NCBI GenBank assembly: GCA_007123455.1
Contig: SKKZ01000137.1
Coordinates: 1-13,762, forward strand
DNA: 13,762 nucleotides
Direction of reading: 5' to 3'
Source: Coriobacteriia bacterium
Lineage (GTDB): Bacteria > Actinomycetota > Coriobacteriia > Anaerosomatales > SLCP01
A program made the translations under genes and the position numbers. Under the pieces are notes generated by a model. The model worked only from the letters and a program-made list of their open reading frames with translations, was not told the origin of the DNA and did not search any database. The first letter of the stretch is position 1. Every line of letters begins with the position of its first letter. Shown here piece after piece: positions 5,724 to 12,830 of this stretch.

Positions 5724-7569
5724 CCTGAACGTTGTCGCAATCATCATGGTTATCATCGTCACGGTGTTCACCGTCGGACTTGCAATCCTCGTCCGTCGCT
5801 TCACCCGTACTACCGCCGATTTCTATCTTGCAGGACGCAAGGTCGGCACGTTCGCGAATGCGTCTGCCATCTCGGGCGACTACCTCTCGGCTGCATCGTT
5901 CCTCGGTGTCGCCGCCGCCGTGTACGCGTCGGGTCTTGACGGTGTATGGTTCGCTGCGGGCTTCGCCGGCGGCTTCATCGTCGTGGTCCTGTTCATCGCC
6001 TCTGCGCTCCGGCGTTTCGGCGAGTACACCGTGGCCGACTTCGCATACGGGCGGTTCGGTTCGAATCGCATCCGCCTTGTGACGGTGGTCATGGTCCTGC
6101 TCACAAGCCTCTTCTACATGGCGCCGCAGATGTACGGTGCCGGAACGACGTGGACGGTGCTCGTAGGTGCGGGTATCTTCGGACTCTCCCCCTACAACAC
6201 CGGCGTCCTGATCGTCGCCGCTATCATCATGTTCTATGTAGCGGTCGGCGGCATGAAGGCGACGACACTCAACCAGATCTTCCAGTTCTGGTGGTTGTGG
6301 ACCGCGATGTTCCTGGTCGTCGTGTTTGCTTTCACCGTCGGCAACTTCAACTATCCCCAGGCGCTCCAAGAGGTCACGGACGAGGACCTTCTCGACGTGC
6401 GTACCGTGACGGTCGCACAGCTGACAGAGGTCGATCCCGAGACGGGTGAGGCGATGATCGACGGCGTGCGTGAGCGCATGAGTGACAGGGCGCTCGAGCC
6501 GGTCGAGGCTGCGATCGAAACTGGCGATCCGGAGGCCACCGTCGGAGTAACACTCCCTGCGCAGAACAAACTGCACACTCTTCGGAAGATGTGGTTCAAC
6601 GAGCCCGGTCATCGCTATGACGGCCTCAACCAGTTCTCGATGGTGCTCGCACTTGTCCTCGGTACCGCAGGTCTGCCACACATTCTCAACCGCTACTACA
6701 CGAACCCGTCCGGGCAGGCCGCTCGCCGGTCGACCTTCTGGGTCCTCGTGTTCATCGGGACGTTCTACATCCTCGCACCGATCGCCGGTCTCGCCGGCAA
6801 GCTCATCATCGATGACGCGTGGCGCGCAGGAATGGCACCGGAGAACGCAGCGTATGTCGACGGCCTGCTCGTGCGGTCGGACGCGCTCATGCCGACAATC
6901 GCGCAGATCCTCGGCGGTGAGTGGCTGATGGGTGCGGTCGCGGCTGGCGCGTTTGCGGCGATGTTCTCGACGACCGGCGGTCTGCTGATCGCCTCGGCCT
7001 CGGCCGTCGGCCACGATGTCTACGAAAAGTACGTGAATCCGGACGCCCCCGAGATCAAGCGAGTCATCGTGGGCAAGGCCTCGGTACTCTTCTTCTCTCT
7101 CGTCGCGCTCGGCATCGGCTTCGGCATCCCGGCAGCTGGCCTGGACGTGGCGTATCCGTCGCTGATCGCGATGATGGTGACGTGGGCGTTCTCGCTCGGC
7201 GCCGGCGCGTTCGTACCGATGCTGCTCACAGGTATATGGTGGCGACAGACCACCGAGCGCGGAGCCATCACCGGCATGATCGTCGGCGGCGGCGGCTCGC
7301 TCTTCTTCATCATCATGAACATCCTCAATCAGACGGGACGGCTTGGCGCCGAGGGCATCCTGCCCTTCCTCGGGAGCCTGACCTTCCCGACCATATTCAC
7401 GTTCCCGGCAGCTGTGCTCGCCATCATCATCGTGAGCAAGATCGACGGCCAGTTGCCCAAGAACGTCGACGAGATCTGGATGCGTATCCACGGGACCGCC
7501 AGCGAGCGGCACGAGAAGGATATGGGGACGGACAAGGCTTCCGGCGTGTTCTCGAGCGGCCAGAAGTAA
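5716..7569 (+). CDS. actP: Sodium:acetate-type symporter (SSS family, ActP-like)
   Basis: 617-residue sodium:solute symporter that imports acetate or a related small monocarboxylate using the sodium gradient. ActP-type motifs are present: early TADFYLAGRKVG and ASAISGDYLSAASFLG (sodium-site helix), GLDGVWFAAGFAGG, GTAGLPHILNRYYTNPSG, and a late AAGAFAAMFSTTGGLLIASASAVGHD-type helix. About 13 transmembrane helices are expected. Between the helix ending near residue 213 and the one starting near 306 is a charged loop of ~90 residues, roughly 50 longer than in E. coli ActP (549 aa total). GTG 5716 is chosen for its spacing to GGGGGTGA; GTG 5707 would add three residues. It overlaps the DUF485 gene by 8 bp. 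No acs or ackA-pta genes are nearby, so pyruvate or propionate cannot be ruled out as substrate. Confidence 0.92.
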   Translation: MGNLNVVAIIMVIIVTVFTVGLAILVRRFTRTTADFYLAGRKVGTFANASAISGDYLSAASFLGVAAAVYASGLDGVWFAAGFAGGFIVVVLFIASALRRFGEYTVADFAYGRFGSNRIRLVTVVMVLLTSLFYMAPQMYGAGTTWTVLVGAGIFGLSPYNTGVLIVAAIIMFYVAVGGMKATTLNQIFQFWWLWTAMFLVVVFAFTVGNFNYPQALQEVTDEDLLDVRTVTVAQLTEVDPETGEAMIDGVRERMSDRALEPVEAAIETGDPEATVGVTLPAQNKLHTLRKMWFNEPGHRYDGLNQFSMVLALVLGTAGLPHILNRYYTNPSGQAARRSTFWVLVFIGTFYILAPIAGLAGKLIIDDAWRAGMAPENAAYVDGLLVRSDALMPTIAQILGGEWLMGAVAAGAFAAMFSTTGGLLIASASAVGHDVYEKYVNPDAPEIKRVIVGKASVLFFSLVALGIGFGIPAAGLDVAYPSLIAMMVTWAFSLGAGAFVPMLLTGIWWRQTTERGAITGMIVGGGGSLFFIIMNILNQTGRLGAEGILPFLGSLTFPTIFTFPAAVLAIIIVSKIDGQLPKNVDEIWMRIHGTASERHEKDMGTDKASGVFSSGQK

Positions 7570-7583
7570 CCACACGACAAGAC

Positions 7584-7606
7584 GCTCCTTCCCCGGGGAG
7601 CTTCTT
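7584..7606 (+). terminator. Hairpin after actP
   Basis: GCTCC (7584-7588) pairs with GGAGC (7597-7601) across TTCCCCGG, followed by TTCTT. A short stem with a pyrimidine-rich, partly U-rich tail 15 nt after the symporter stop makes it a weak to moderate intrinsic terminator. Confidence 0.5.
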
Positions 7607-7612
7607 GGACTC

Positions 7613-7649
7613 GCGGACCCGGCCCCTACGTCCCAGGGGTCGGGTCCGC
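7613..7649. terminator. Strong hairpin between convergent genes
   Basis: GCGGACCCGGCCCC (7613-7626) pairs with GGGGTCGGGTCCGC (7636-7649): 14 bp with one G-T wobble on the + strand (a C-A mismatch on the - strand), 9-nt loop. There is no U-tract. It lies between actP (+) and pgi (-), so it can stop or shield transcripts from either side. Confidence 0.65.
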
Positions 7650-7694
7650 ACCCACGAGCGGGCGCACCGGCGACGGCGCGCCCGCTCGTGGGTG
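7649..7694. terminator. Perfect 17-bp hairpin, probable bidirectional terminator
   Basis: CACCCACGAGCGGGCGC (7649-7665) and its exact reverse complement (7678-7694) are separated by a 12-nt loop. The stem ends two bases before the pgi stop codon, so on the - strand it directly follows pgi. The stem is perfect and very GC-rich with no U-run, as is frequent for terminators in GC-rich actinobacteria. It shares base 7649 with the previous hairpin. Confidence 0.7.
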
Positions 7695-7695
7695 T

Positions 7696-9351
7696 CTACG
7701 ATCCGGAGTCGCGTGGCCCTGCCAGGGCACGAGCGACAGCGGCAAGCGCGGCCGGCTCCTCGGCGGGAAGGTCGAGGCGAACAACGGGTCGGCCGTGGGA
7801 GGCCAACGTGACGAGGTCTCCTTCCGCCTGCGCCCTGTAGAGCTGTGCGAGCGAGAAGGGCTCGCCCGGTATCGTGCAGTCTGCCCGGTCCCGGGTGGTG
7901 AGGATCAGGAATGCACCGTTCCCGGGGCCCCCCTTGTGGAGCTGCCCGGTGGAGTGCAGGTATCGGGGACCCACTTCGAGGCACACCGGCACACCGTGTC
8001 GGGAGGACACGGCAGCAGCGGCATCGCGGATCGGAGCAAGAAGACTCTCGTCGTCGGCCAGATAGGCGAGGATGGCCAGGTAGCTCCCGGGGTCGAGCGC
8101 ACCGAGGAGGGGAGCGAGAGCATCGGCTAGATCGGAGGAGGAGTTCTCTTCGGCAAGCGCACCTGCAGCGGTCACCCATACCCCATCGATATCGGCGCTC
8201 GCCGCAGGCACGGTCACACTTCCATCGAGCACGCCGGCGGTTGCACGCTTCGCCTCGGCTACATTGGGCTCGTCGAACGGGTTGACCCCCATGAGCACGC
8301 CGGTCAGGGCCACGGCGAACTCCCAGCGCACGAACTCAGCGCCGATCGCGATGGGTTCGCTCAGCACGTATTCCATGACGGGGACTCCGGCACCTCGTGC
8401 CACCTGTGCGTGTGTAGCCGCTGCCTCGTCACCTTCGCCACGGACGACGACGAGTGCCCGGTCAGCTCCGTAAGCGGCGACGGGCACTCTGCCGTCCTCG
8501 AGCACGGGAACGATGCCGGTGCCTTCTTTGCCTGTCGACTCTGCGACGAGTTGCTCGACCCACAGGCCGAAGGAGCGGTATGTCGCCGAAGACACGAGAG
8601 TGAGCTTGTTGCGGCCGGCCGAGAGGGCATCCGCCATCCAGGCGGCGAGTTCTGCGCCCGGGTTCGTCTCCGCCGGACCGTGGCACGCCTGCTCCATGCC
8701 GCGCGCGTGCTCGACCAGTGCGGGAACGTCGAGGCCGACGAGGCCTGCCGGCACGAGACCGAACACCGAGAGAGCCGAGAACCTGCCCCCGACATTGGCC
8801 GGCGCAGTGATGGCCACTCGCATCACGTCCTTCTGGCGCCGGGATTCGAGGGGTGTCCCTGCGTCGGTCACCACGATGAAGCGCTTGCCTGCGGCGACTC
8901 TACCCAGGTCCGCATCCATCCACTCCCTGAAGATCGCATAGAGCGAGAGGGGTTCGATGGTCGTGCCCGACTTGCTTGCGAGGACAAATGCGGTGGTCCG
9001 GGGCTCGAGCCGTGACAGTGATTCCGCCACAGTGGTCGGGGAGGTGGTGTCGAGAACGTGCAGAACGGGAGCCTCTCCCGCAGGGCCGATGACCGAGCTC
9101 ATGACGAGCGGTGCCAGCGAGGAGCCTCCCATGCCGAGCAGCACGACGTCGGTCACACCGTCGTGTGCGATCTCGGAGGCGAGACTCTCTATGAGAGGGA
9201 GCCGGGACACCGCTTTGTCGGCCAGGTCGGTCCATCCGAGACGCTGACTGATCTTCTGCCGCATGTCGATATCGTCTGAGAAGAGGGTGGGGTCGCGGTT
9301 CACAAGGCGTGTGATCGCGTCAGCCTCGAGTAGACGTGTCATAGCGTCCAT
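7696..9351 (-). CDS. pgi: Glucose-6-phosphate isomerase, Tal-Pgi-fusion type
   Basis: 551-residue cytosolic enzyme interconverting glucose 6-phosphate and fructose 6-phosphate in glycolysis/gluconeogenesis. It has two SIS sugar-isomerase halves. Motifs: LGMGGSS (72-78), S126-K-S-G-T-T131 phosphate loop, TDAGTPLE (162-169), NVGGRFSALSVFGLVP (186-201), and E266-QLVAESTGKEG with the likely catalytic E271. The C-terminal part has YLHSTGQLHKGGP and IPGEPFSLAQLYRAQAEGD. By my recall, this motif set matches the isomerase half of the bifunctional transaldolase/phosphoglucose isomerase proteins better than classical Pgi. No transaldolase domain precedes it here: ATG 9351 has a well-placed GGAGG (complement of 9358-9362, 6 nt spacing). 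It is last in a - strand run after eamA (51-bp gap). A TATACT box (complement of 9392-9397) in the gap could give it its own promoter, though no good -35 is seen. It ends at the hairpin block. Confidence 0.9.
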   Translation of the reverse strand: MDAMTRLLEADAITRLVNRDPTLFSDDIDMRQKISQRLGWTDLADKAVSRLPLIESLASEIAHDGVTDVVLLGMGGSSLAPLVMSSVIGPAGEAPVLHVLDTTSPTTVAESLSRLEPRTTAFVLASKSGTTIEPLSLYAIFREWMDADLGRVAAGKRFIVVTDAGTPLESRRQKDVMRVAITAPANVGGRFSALSVFGLVPAGLVGLDVPALVEHARGMEQACHGPAETNPGAELAAWMADALSAGRNKLTLVSSATYRSFGLWVEQLVAESTGKEGTGIVPVLEDGRVPVAAYGADRALVVVRGEGDEAAATHAQVARGAGVPVMEYVLSEPIAIGAEFVRWEFAVALTGVLMGVNPFDEPNVAEAKRATAGVLDGSVTVPAASADIDGVWVTAAGALAEENSSSDLADALAPLLGALDPGSYLAILAYLADDESLLAPIRDAAAAVSSRHGVPVCLEVGPRYLHSTGQLHKGGPGNGAFLILTTRDRADCTIPGEPFSLAQLYRAQAEGDLVTLASHGRPVVRLDLPAEEPAALAAVARALAGPRDSGS

Positions 9352-9402
9352 CGGACACCTCCGTGGCTAGGGTCGTGCTGCATCAGCTCCGAGTATACCC
9401 GC

Positions 9403-10365
9403 TCATTTCCCGGTCGCATCGCCGCTGACAGGCTCGTCGGAGGCGGTGACAGGTACCGGAGGGCCTTCGACCGTCGTCGTTGCAGCGGGTGCGAGCCGAG
9501 CCACCATCACACCCGCAGCCACGACCGCCGCACCGCCGAGGAGCGTCGTCGTGCTTGCTCGCTCGCCGAGCAGGAGGGCAGCGAATGCCACCGCACTCAC
9601 CGGCTCAGCATACGTGAGGATGGCCGCACGGTCGGCAGGAACGAGACGGAGTCCGGTGAGGAACAGCGCGCCGGTAAAGGCGGTGTGGACGATTCCCAGC
9701 GTGGCAAGTGCCGCCCACTCGACGGCTCCGACCGGACCGGTCAGCAGGAGCGCAGCGGGAAGAAGCACGGCGGCAGCTACGAGGTACTCGCCGAGCATGT
9801 ACGTGCTGGCCGGTATGCCCCGGAGCAGGCGTTTGACGAAGACGATGAGCACCGCATACGTGAACGATGATGCGAGAGCGAGGCCGGCACCCAGGAGGTG
9901 ACGTCCGTCATCGAGGGAGAAGTCCTGGGGCCCGACGATGAGTGCGGTGCCGGCCATGGCCAATACGAGGGGGAGCGCGATTCGACGGTCGAAGGGTTGT
10001 CGGGAGACTATCGGATTGAGCACAGCGACGAAGACCGGGCCCAGATAGCCGAGCAGGACGGCGACCGCTACCTTTGTGAGCGTAAGGGCTCCGAGGAAGA
10101 GGACCCAGTTGAGCGCGAGCAGTACGCCCATCGCTGCGATGCGCGCTTTGGTGCGGCCCGGCAGGGCGGGTAGCTCACCGAGGCGGCCCTTCAGCGCCAG
10201 GTATGCGCCGATGGCGAGCGCAGCGAAGGCCACCCGCCAGAAGACGATCACCGTCGGGTGGGCATCGGTCGCTCTGACAAGCAGCGCGATCGAGCCCCAC
10301 ACGGTCGCTGCGGTAGCGATGCGTGCATACCCGGACGCGGCAGTCGGTCGAAGTAAGGGAGTCAC
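9403..10365 (-). CDS. EamA-family (DMT superfamily) permease
   Basis: 320-residue inner-membrane protein with about ten transmembrane helices in two EamA repeats (~12-145 and ~155-295). The first starts with TAATVWGSIALLVRAT followed by VIVFWRVAFAALAIG. The second has the family's hallmark ending YAEPVSAVAFAALLLGE and a GGAAVVAAGVMVA helix. EamA proteins mostly export metabolites or amino acids; the substrate here cannot be deduced. The last ~30 residues are a polar tail (TTTVEGPPVPVTASDEPVSG). Start: GTG 10365, 29 nt after the hypE stop, with no clear ribosome site, so translation may depend on read-through from hypE. The position at the 3' end of the hyp genes suggests cotranscription, but no functional link to hydrogenase maturation is known. 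Confidence 0.87.
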   Translation of the reverse strand: MTPLLRPTAASGYARIATAATVWGSIALLVRATDAHPTVIVFWRVAFAALAIGAYLALKGRLGELPALPGRTKARIAAMGVLLALNWVLFLGALTLTKVAVAVLLGYLGPVFVAVLNPIVSRQPFDRRIALPLVLAMAGTALIVGPQDFSLDDGRHLLGAGLALASSFTYAVLIVFVKRLLRGIPASTYMLGEYLVAAAVLLPAALLLTGPVGAVEWAALATLGIVHTAFTGALFLTGLRLVPADRAAILTYAEPVSAVAFAALLLGERASTTTLLGGAAVVAAGVMVARLAPAATTTVEGPPVPVTASDEPVSGDATGK

Positions 10366-10394
10366 AATCCGGCCGTTCGCGGCACCGGGCCGGC

Positions 10395-11405
10395 TCAGCA
10401 GATTCTCGGCAGCTGTTCGCCTACGAGCATGTCCATGATGCGGGTGGCTCCGAACGAGGTACGAACGTAGACGGTGCCTGCGGGAGATTCGCCGACCTGG
10501 CCGATGATCGCAGCATCCTCTCCGTATGGCGCGGAGCGCATCGCCTCGAGCGCCGCCTCGGCCTGGTGAGCAGGAACCACTGCCACCATCTTACCTTCGT
10601 TAGCGACCTGGTAGACGTCGTAGCCGAGCATCTCACAAGCGCCGTTGACCTGCTCGCGTACCGGGATGCTCGTCTCGTCGACCGTTATCGAGACAGCCGA
10701 TGCACCGGCGACTTCGTTGAGTGTCGAGGCCAGTCCGCCACGGGTCGGGTCCCTGAAGCAGCGTACGTCGGGTGCGGCAGCCAGGACCGCGGCGACGAGG
10801 TGATTCAGTGGAGCGGCATCGGAGCGCAAGTCGGTCGAGAACTCGAGTCCCTCGCGGGTGGAGACGACCGTGATGCCATGATCGCCGAGAGTCCCCGAGA
10901 GCAGGACGACATCTCCGGGGTGGCAATTGGAGCCGGAAAGGGCGACACCGGGCGCGAGCACGCCGACTCCGGCGGTGTTGATGTAGACGCCGTCACCGTG
11001 TCCGCGCTCGACCACCTTTGTGTCGCCGGTGACGATGCGTACCCCCGCTTCGTTGGCGGCCTCGTGCATCGAGACGAGAATCCGCCTGAGGTCTGCAATG
11101 GGCAGTCCCTCTTCGAGGATGAAGCCGACCGAGAGGTAGAGAGGCCGGGCTCCCGAGGTGGCGACGTCATTGACGGTCCCGCACACGGCGATCTTGCCTA
11201 TGTCGCCGCCGGGGAAGAAGAGCGGGGAGACAACGTAGGTGTCGGTGGACATAGCGATCCGCCCCTCCGGCACCTCGAGCGACGCGGCATCGTCGAGTGC
11301 GGGCGCCCCGGCGTCACCGAAGCCCGTGACGAACACCTCGTCGATGAGTCGGCGCATCAGCGTGCCGCCACTGCCGTGTGCGAGAAGGATCGTATCCTGC
11401 GACAT
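10395..11405 (-). CDS. hypE: Hydrogenase maturation protein HypE
   Basis: 336-residue cytosolic carbamoyl dehydratase that makes the cyanide ligand for the Fe(CN)2CO centre of [NiFe]-hydrogenase. HypF carbamoylates the C-terminal cysteine of HypE, which HypE dehydrates to a thiocyanate using ATP. The sequence has the AIRS/PurM-like ATP-binding features LAHGSGG (8-14), DDAA (38-41) and STDTYVVSPLFFPGG, then GTVNDVA, TGDTKVV, RDPTRGGLA and NEGK. It ends exactly in the obligatory PRIC with C336 as last residue. ATG 11405 is preceded by GGGAG. It follows hypD by 42 bp; a GC-rich bulged hairpin (GGGACCGC with GCGGTGTCCC, 11419-11444) fills that gap. HypE is complete and shows no missing key residue. 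Confidence 0.97.
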   Translation of the reverse strand: MSQDTILLAHGSGGTLMRRLIDEVFVTGFGDAGAPALDDAASLEVPEGRIAMSTDTYVVSPLFFPGGDIGKIAVCGTVNDVATSGARPLYLSVGFILEEGLPIADLRRILVSMHEAANEAGVRIVTGDTKVVERGHGDGVYINTAGVGVLAPGVALSGSNCHPGDVVLLSGTLGDHGITVVSTREGLEFSTDLRSDAAPLNHLVAAVLAAAPDVRCFRDPTRGGLASTLNEVAGASAVSITVDETSIPVREQVNGACEMLGYDVYQVANEGKMVAVVPAHQAEAALEAMRSAPYGEDAAIIGQVGESPAGTVYVRTSFGATRIMDMLVGEQLPRIC

Positions 11406-11418
11406 GGGGCTCCCGTCC

Positions 11419-11444
11419 GGGACCGCGGGGAGGTGCGGTGTCCC
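11419..11444 (-). other. Intercistronic hairpin between hypD and hypE
   Basis: GGGACCGC and GCGGTGTCCC can pair over 8 bp with a 2-nt bulge and an 8-nt loop. There is no U-tract, so I read it as an mRNA-stability or translation element rather than a terminator. Confidence is low because short GC-rich repeats are common at this composition. Confidence 0.3.
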
Positions 11445-11447
11445 TAG

Positions 11448-12539
11448 CTACGATTTGCCGTGATCGGTATAGCGATAGTATGCCGCGCACGAGCCTTCCG
11501 ACGAGACCATGCACGGGCCGACGGGATGCTCGGGCGTGCACGCGCGAGCGAACAGGCGGCACTCGTAGGGGAGCGTTACTCCGCGCAGCACTTCGCCACA
11601 CTGGCATCCGGGGGTTTCTTTAGGCGGCTCGGGAGTGACCGGCACCCGCTTGAGGGCGTCGAAGCGCTCGAAGTCCTCGCGGATGACAAGTCCGGTACCG
11701 GGGATGACACCGATACCGCGCCACTCGGCGTCGGCAGGCTCGAAGACCTCCTCGATGAGTGCAAGGGCTGTCGGATTACCCTGTTCGGGAACGCCCCGGG
11801 TGTATGCGATCTCGACATCCGCCCGGCCTTCGGTGAGTTGCTTGGCGAGCATCCATACGCCCTGGAGCACGTCGACCGGCTCGAATCCGGTGATGACGCT
11901 CGGCACGGAGTACTCTTCGGCAAGGAAGCGGTAGGGTTCGAGGCCGATGATCGACGAGACGTGTCCCGGAAGTATGAGGCCCTCCACGGCCACCTCGGGG
12001 TCGTTCACGAGAGCACCGAGAGCCGCCGGAACGGTCTTGTGGGCCGAGTAGACCGAGAAGTTGTCGAGCCCCGCCTCTGCGGCACGCTTGATCGCTGCGG
12101 CGATGAGCGGAACGGTGGTCTCGAAGCCGACGCCGATGAACACGATCTGTTTCTCGGGCTCACGGTCGGCGAGTGCGAGCGCGTCGAGAGGGGAGTAGAC
12201 GATCCTCACGTCGCGGCCGTCGGCCTTCTCGCGTGAGAGTGATGAGCGTGAGCCCGGGACCTTCATCATGTCGCCGAATGTAGCGACGATCACGCCGGGC
12301 TGGCGTGCGAACTCGATCGCGGTGTCGATGTCGGCGTTGCTCGTGACGCACACCGGACATCCGGGTCCGGAGAGCAGCTTGATCGATTCGGGGAGGATAT
12401 CACGCAGGCCGTTCTTGGCGATGGCGACCGTGTGTGTGCCACAGACCTCCATGAGGACCATCGGCCGGGTCGCGGTCTCGTGTATCGCCTCGATCAGCCC
12501 CCGGGCGACCTGGGGGTCACGGAACCCTGAGAGGTCCAC
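11448..12539 (-). CDS. hypD: Hydrogenase maturation protein HypD
   Basis: 363-residue [4Fe-4S] scaffold protein on which, with HypC, the Fe(CN)2CO unit is assembled before transfer to the large subunit of [NiFe]-hydrogenase. All conserved motifs are visible: VCGTHT with C33 (32-37), GPGCPVCV with C61/C64 (58-65), TFGDMMKVPG (87-96), GFETT (138-142), and a C-terminal cysteine group C312, C314, C327, C334, C343 and C351 (CQC...YEC...CMVSSEGSC) that includes the cluster ligands. Length is normal (E. coli HypD ~373). GTG 12539 starts 3 nt after the hypC stop with no strong ribosome site, so it is probably translated by coupling to hypC. This matches the near-universal hypC-hypD pairing. Confidence 0.97.
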   Translation of the reverse strand: MDLSGFRDPQVARGLIEAIHETATRPMVLMEVCGTHTVAIAKNGLRDILPESIKLLSGPGCPVCVTSNADIDTAIEFARQPGVIVATFGDMMKVPGSRSSLSREKADGRDVRIVYSPLDALALADREPEKQIVFIGVGFETTVPLIAAAIKRAAEAGLDNFSVYSAHKTVPAALGALVNDPEVAVEGLILPGHVSSIIGLEPYRFLAEEYSVPSVITGFEPVDVLQGVWMLAKQLTEGRADVEIAYTRGVPEQGNPTALALIEEVFEPADAEWRGIGVIPGTGLVIREDFERFDALKRVPVTPEPPKETPGCQCGEVLRGVTLPYECRLFARACTPEHPVGPCMVSSEGSCAAYYRYTDHGKS

Positions 12540-12542
12540 CGG

Positions 12543-12776
12543 TCAGGCCTGGCTGGACGGGAACATGTCGAGCTGCTTGAGCAGCTCGAGGGTCTCGTTC
12601 GCGAATTCCTCATCGACGACCTGGATGGCAAATCCGGCGTGGACCAGTACGTGATCGCCGGCAACGGCCTCCGGGCACAGATCGAGGCTGACATGTCGTG
12701 TCACACCCATGATGTCCACCTCGGCCATGTTGTTCTCACCGACGGTCGTCACCCGGGCGGGGATTGCAAGACACAT
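12543..12776 (-). CDS. hypC: Hydrogenase maturation chaperone HypC
   Basis: 77-residue HypC/HupF protein that carries the iron-cyanide-carbonyl unit and delivers it to the hydrogenase large-subunit precursor. The required N-terminal C2 (MCLAIPARV) is present, and the family's GDHVLVHAGFAIQVVDEE segment follows; length is typical. The ribosome site AAGGAGG (complement of 12787-12793) is 10 nt before ATG 12776. Between them is an in-frame ATG-TAG (complement of 12785-12780), too close to the site to be a start. The gene lies 54 bp after hypF and 3 bp before hypD on the same strand. Confidence 0.96.
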   Translation of the reverse strand: MCLAIPARVTTVGENNMAEVDIMGVTRHVSLDLCPEAVAGDHVLVHAGFAIQVVDEEFANETLELLKQLDMFPSSQA

Positions 12777-12830
12777 CCGCTACATACCTCCTTCACGCAT
12801 GGAATGGGCGGCGCGCACTCGGCGCCTCCG

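Noticed and set aside
5623..7575. 650-codon open frame on the - strand opposite actP
   Set aside because: It mirrors the symporter gene almost exactly, its product is a low-complexity run of Arg/His/Asp/Glu, and it has no motif or ribosome site. Long antisense frames are expected at this GC content.
7595..7700. Hairpin block as a mobile-element end or attachment site
   Set aside because: No transposase, integrase or flanking direct repeat is visible, and the position between two convergent stop codons fits terminators.
6921..7811. 296-codon + strand frame running from actP through the hairpin block
   Set aside because: It is an out-of-frame Arg-rich translation crossing both terminator stems into antisense pgi, so it is not plausible as a gene.
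10323..11447. 374-codon open frame on the + strand opposite hypE
   Set aside because: hypE on the other strand is unmistakable, ending in PRIC; the + frame product has no recognisable domain.
12780..12785. ATG-TAG two-codon frame before hypC as a minimal leader
   Set aside because: It begins only one base after the ribosome site, too close to be initiated, and is most simply chance spacer sequence.
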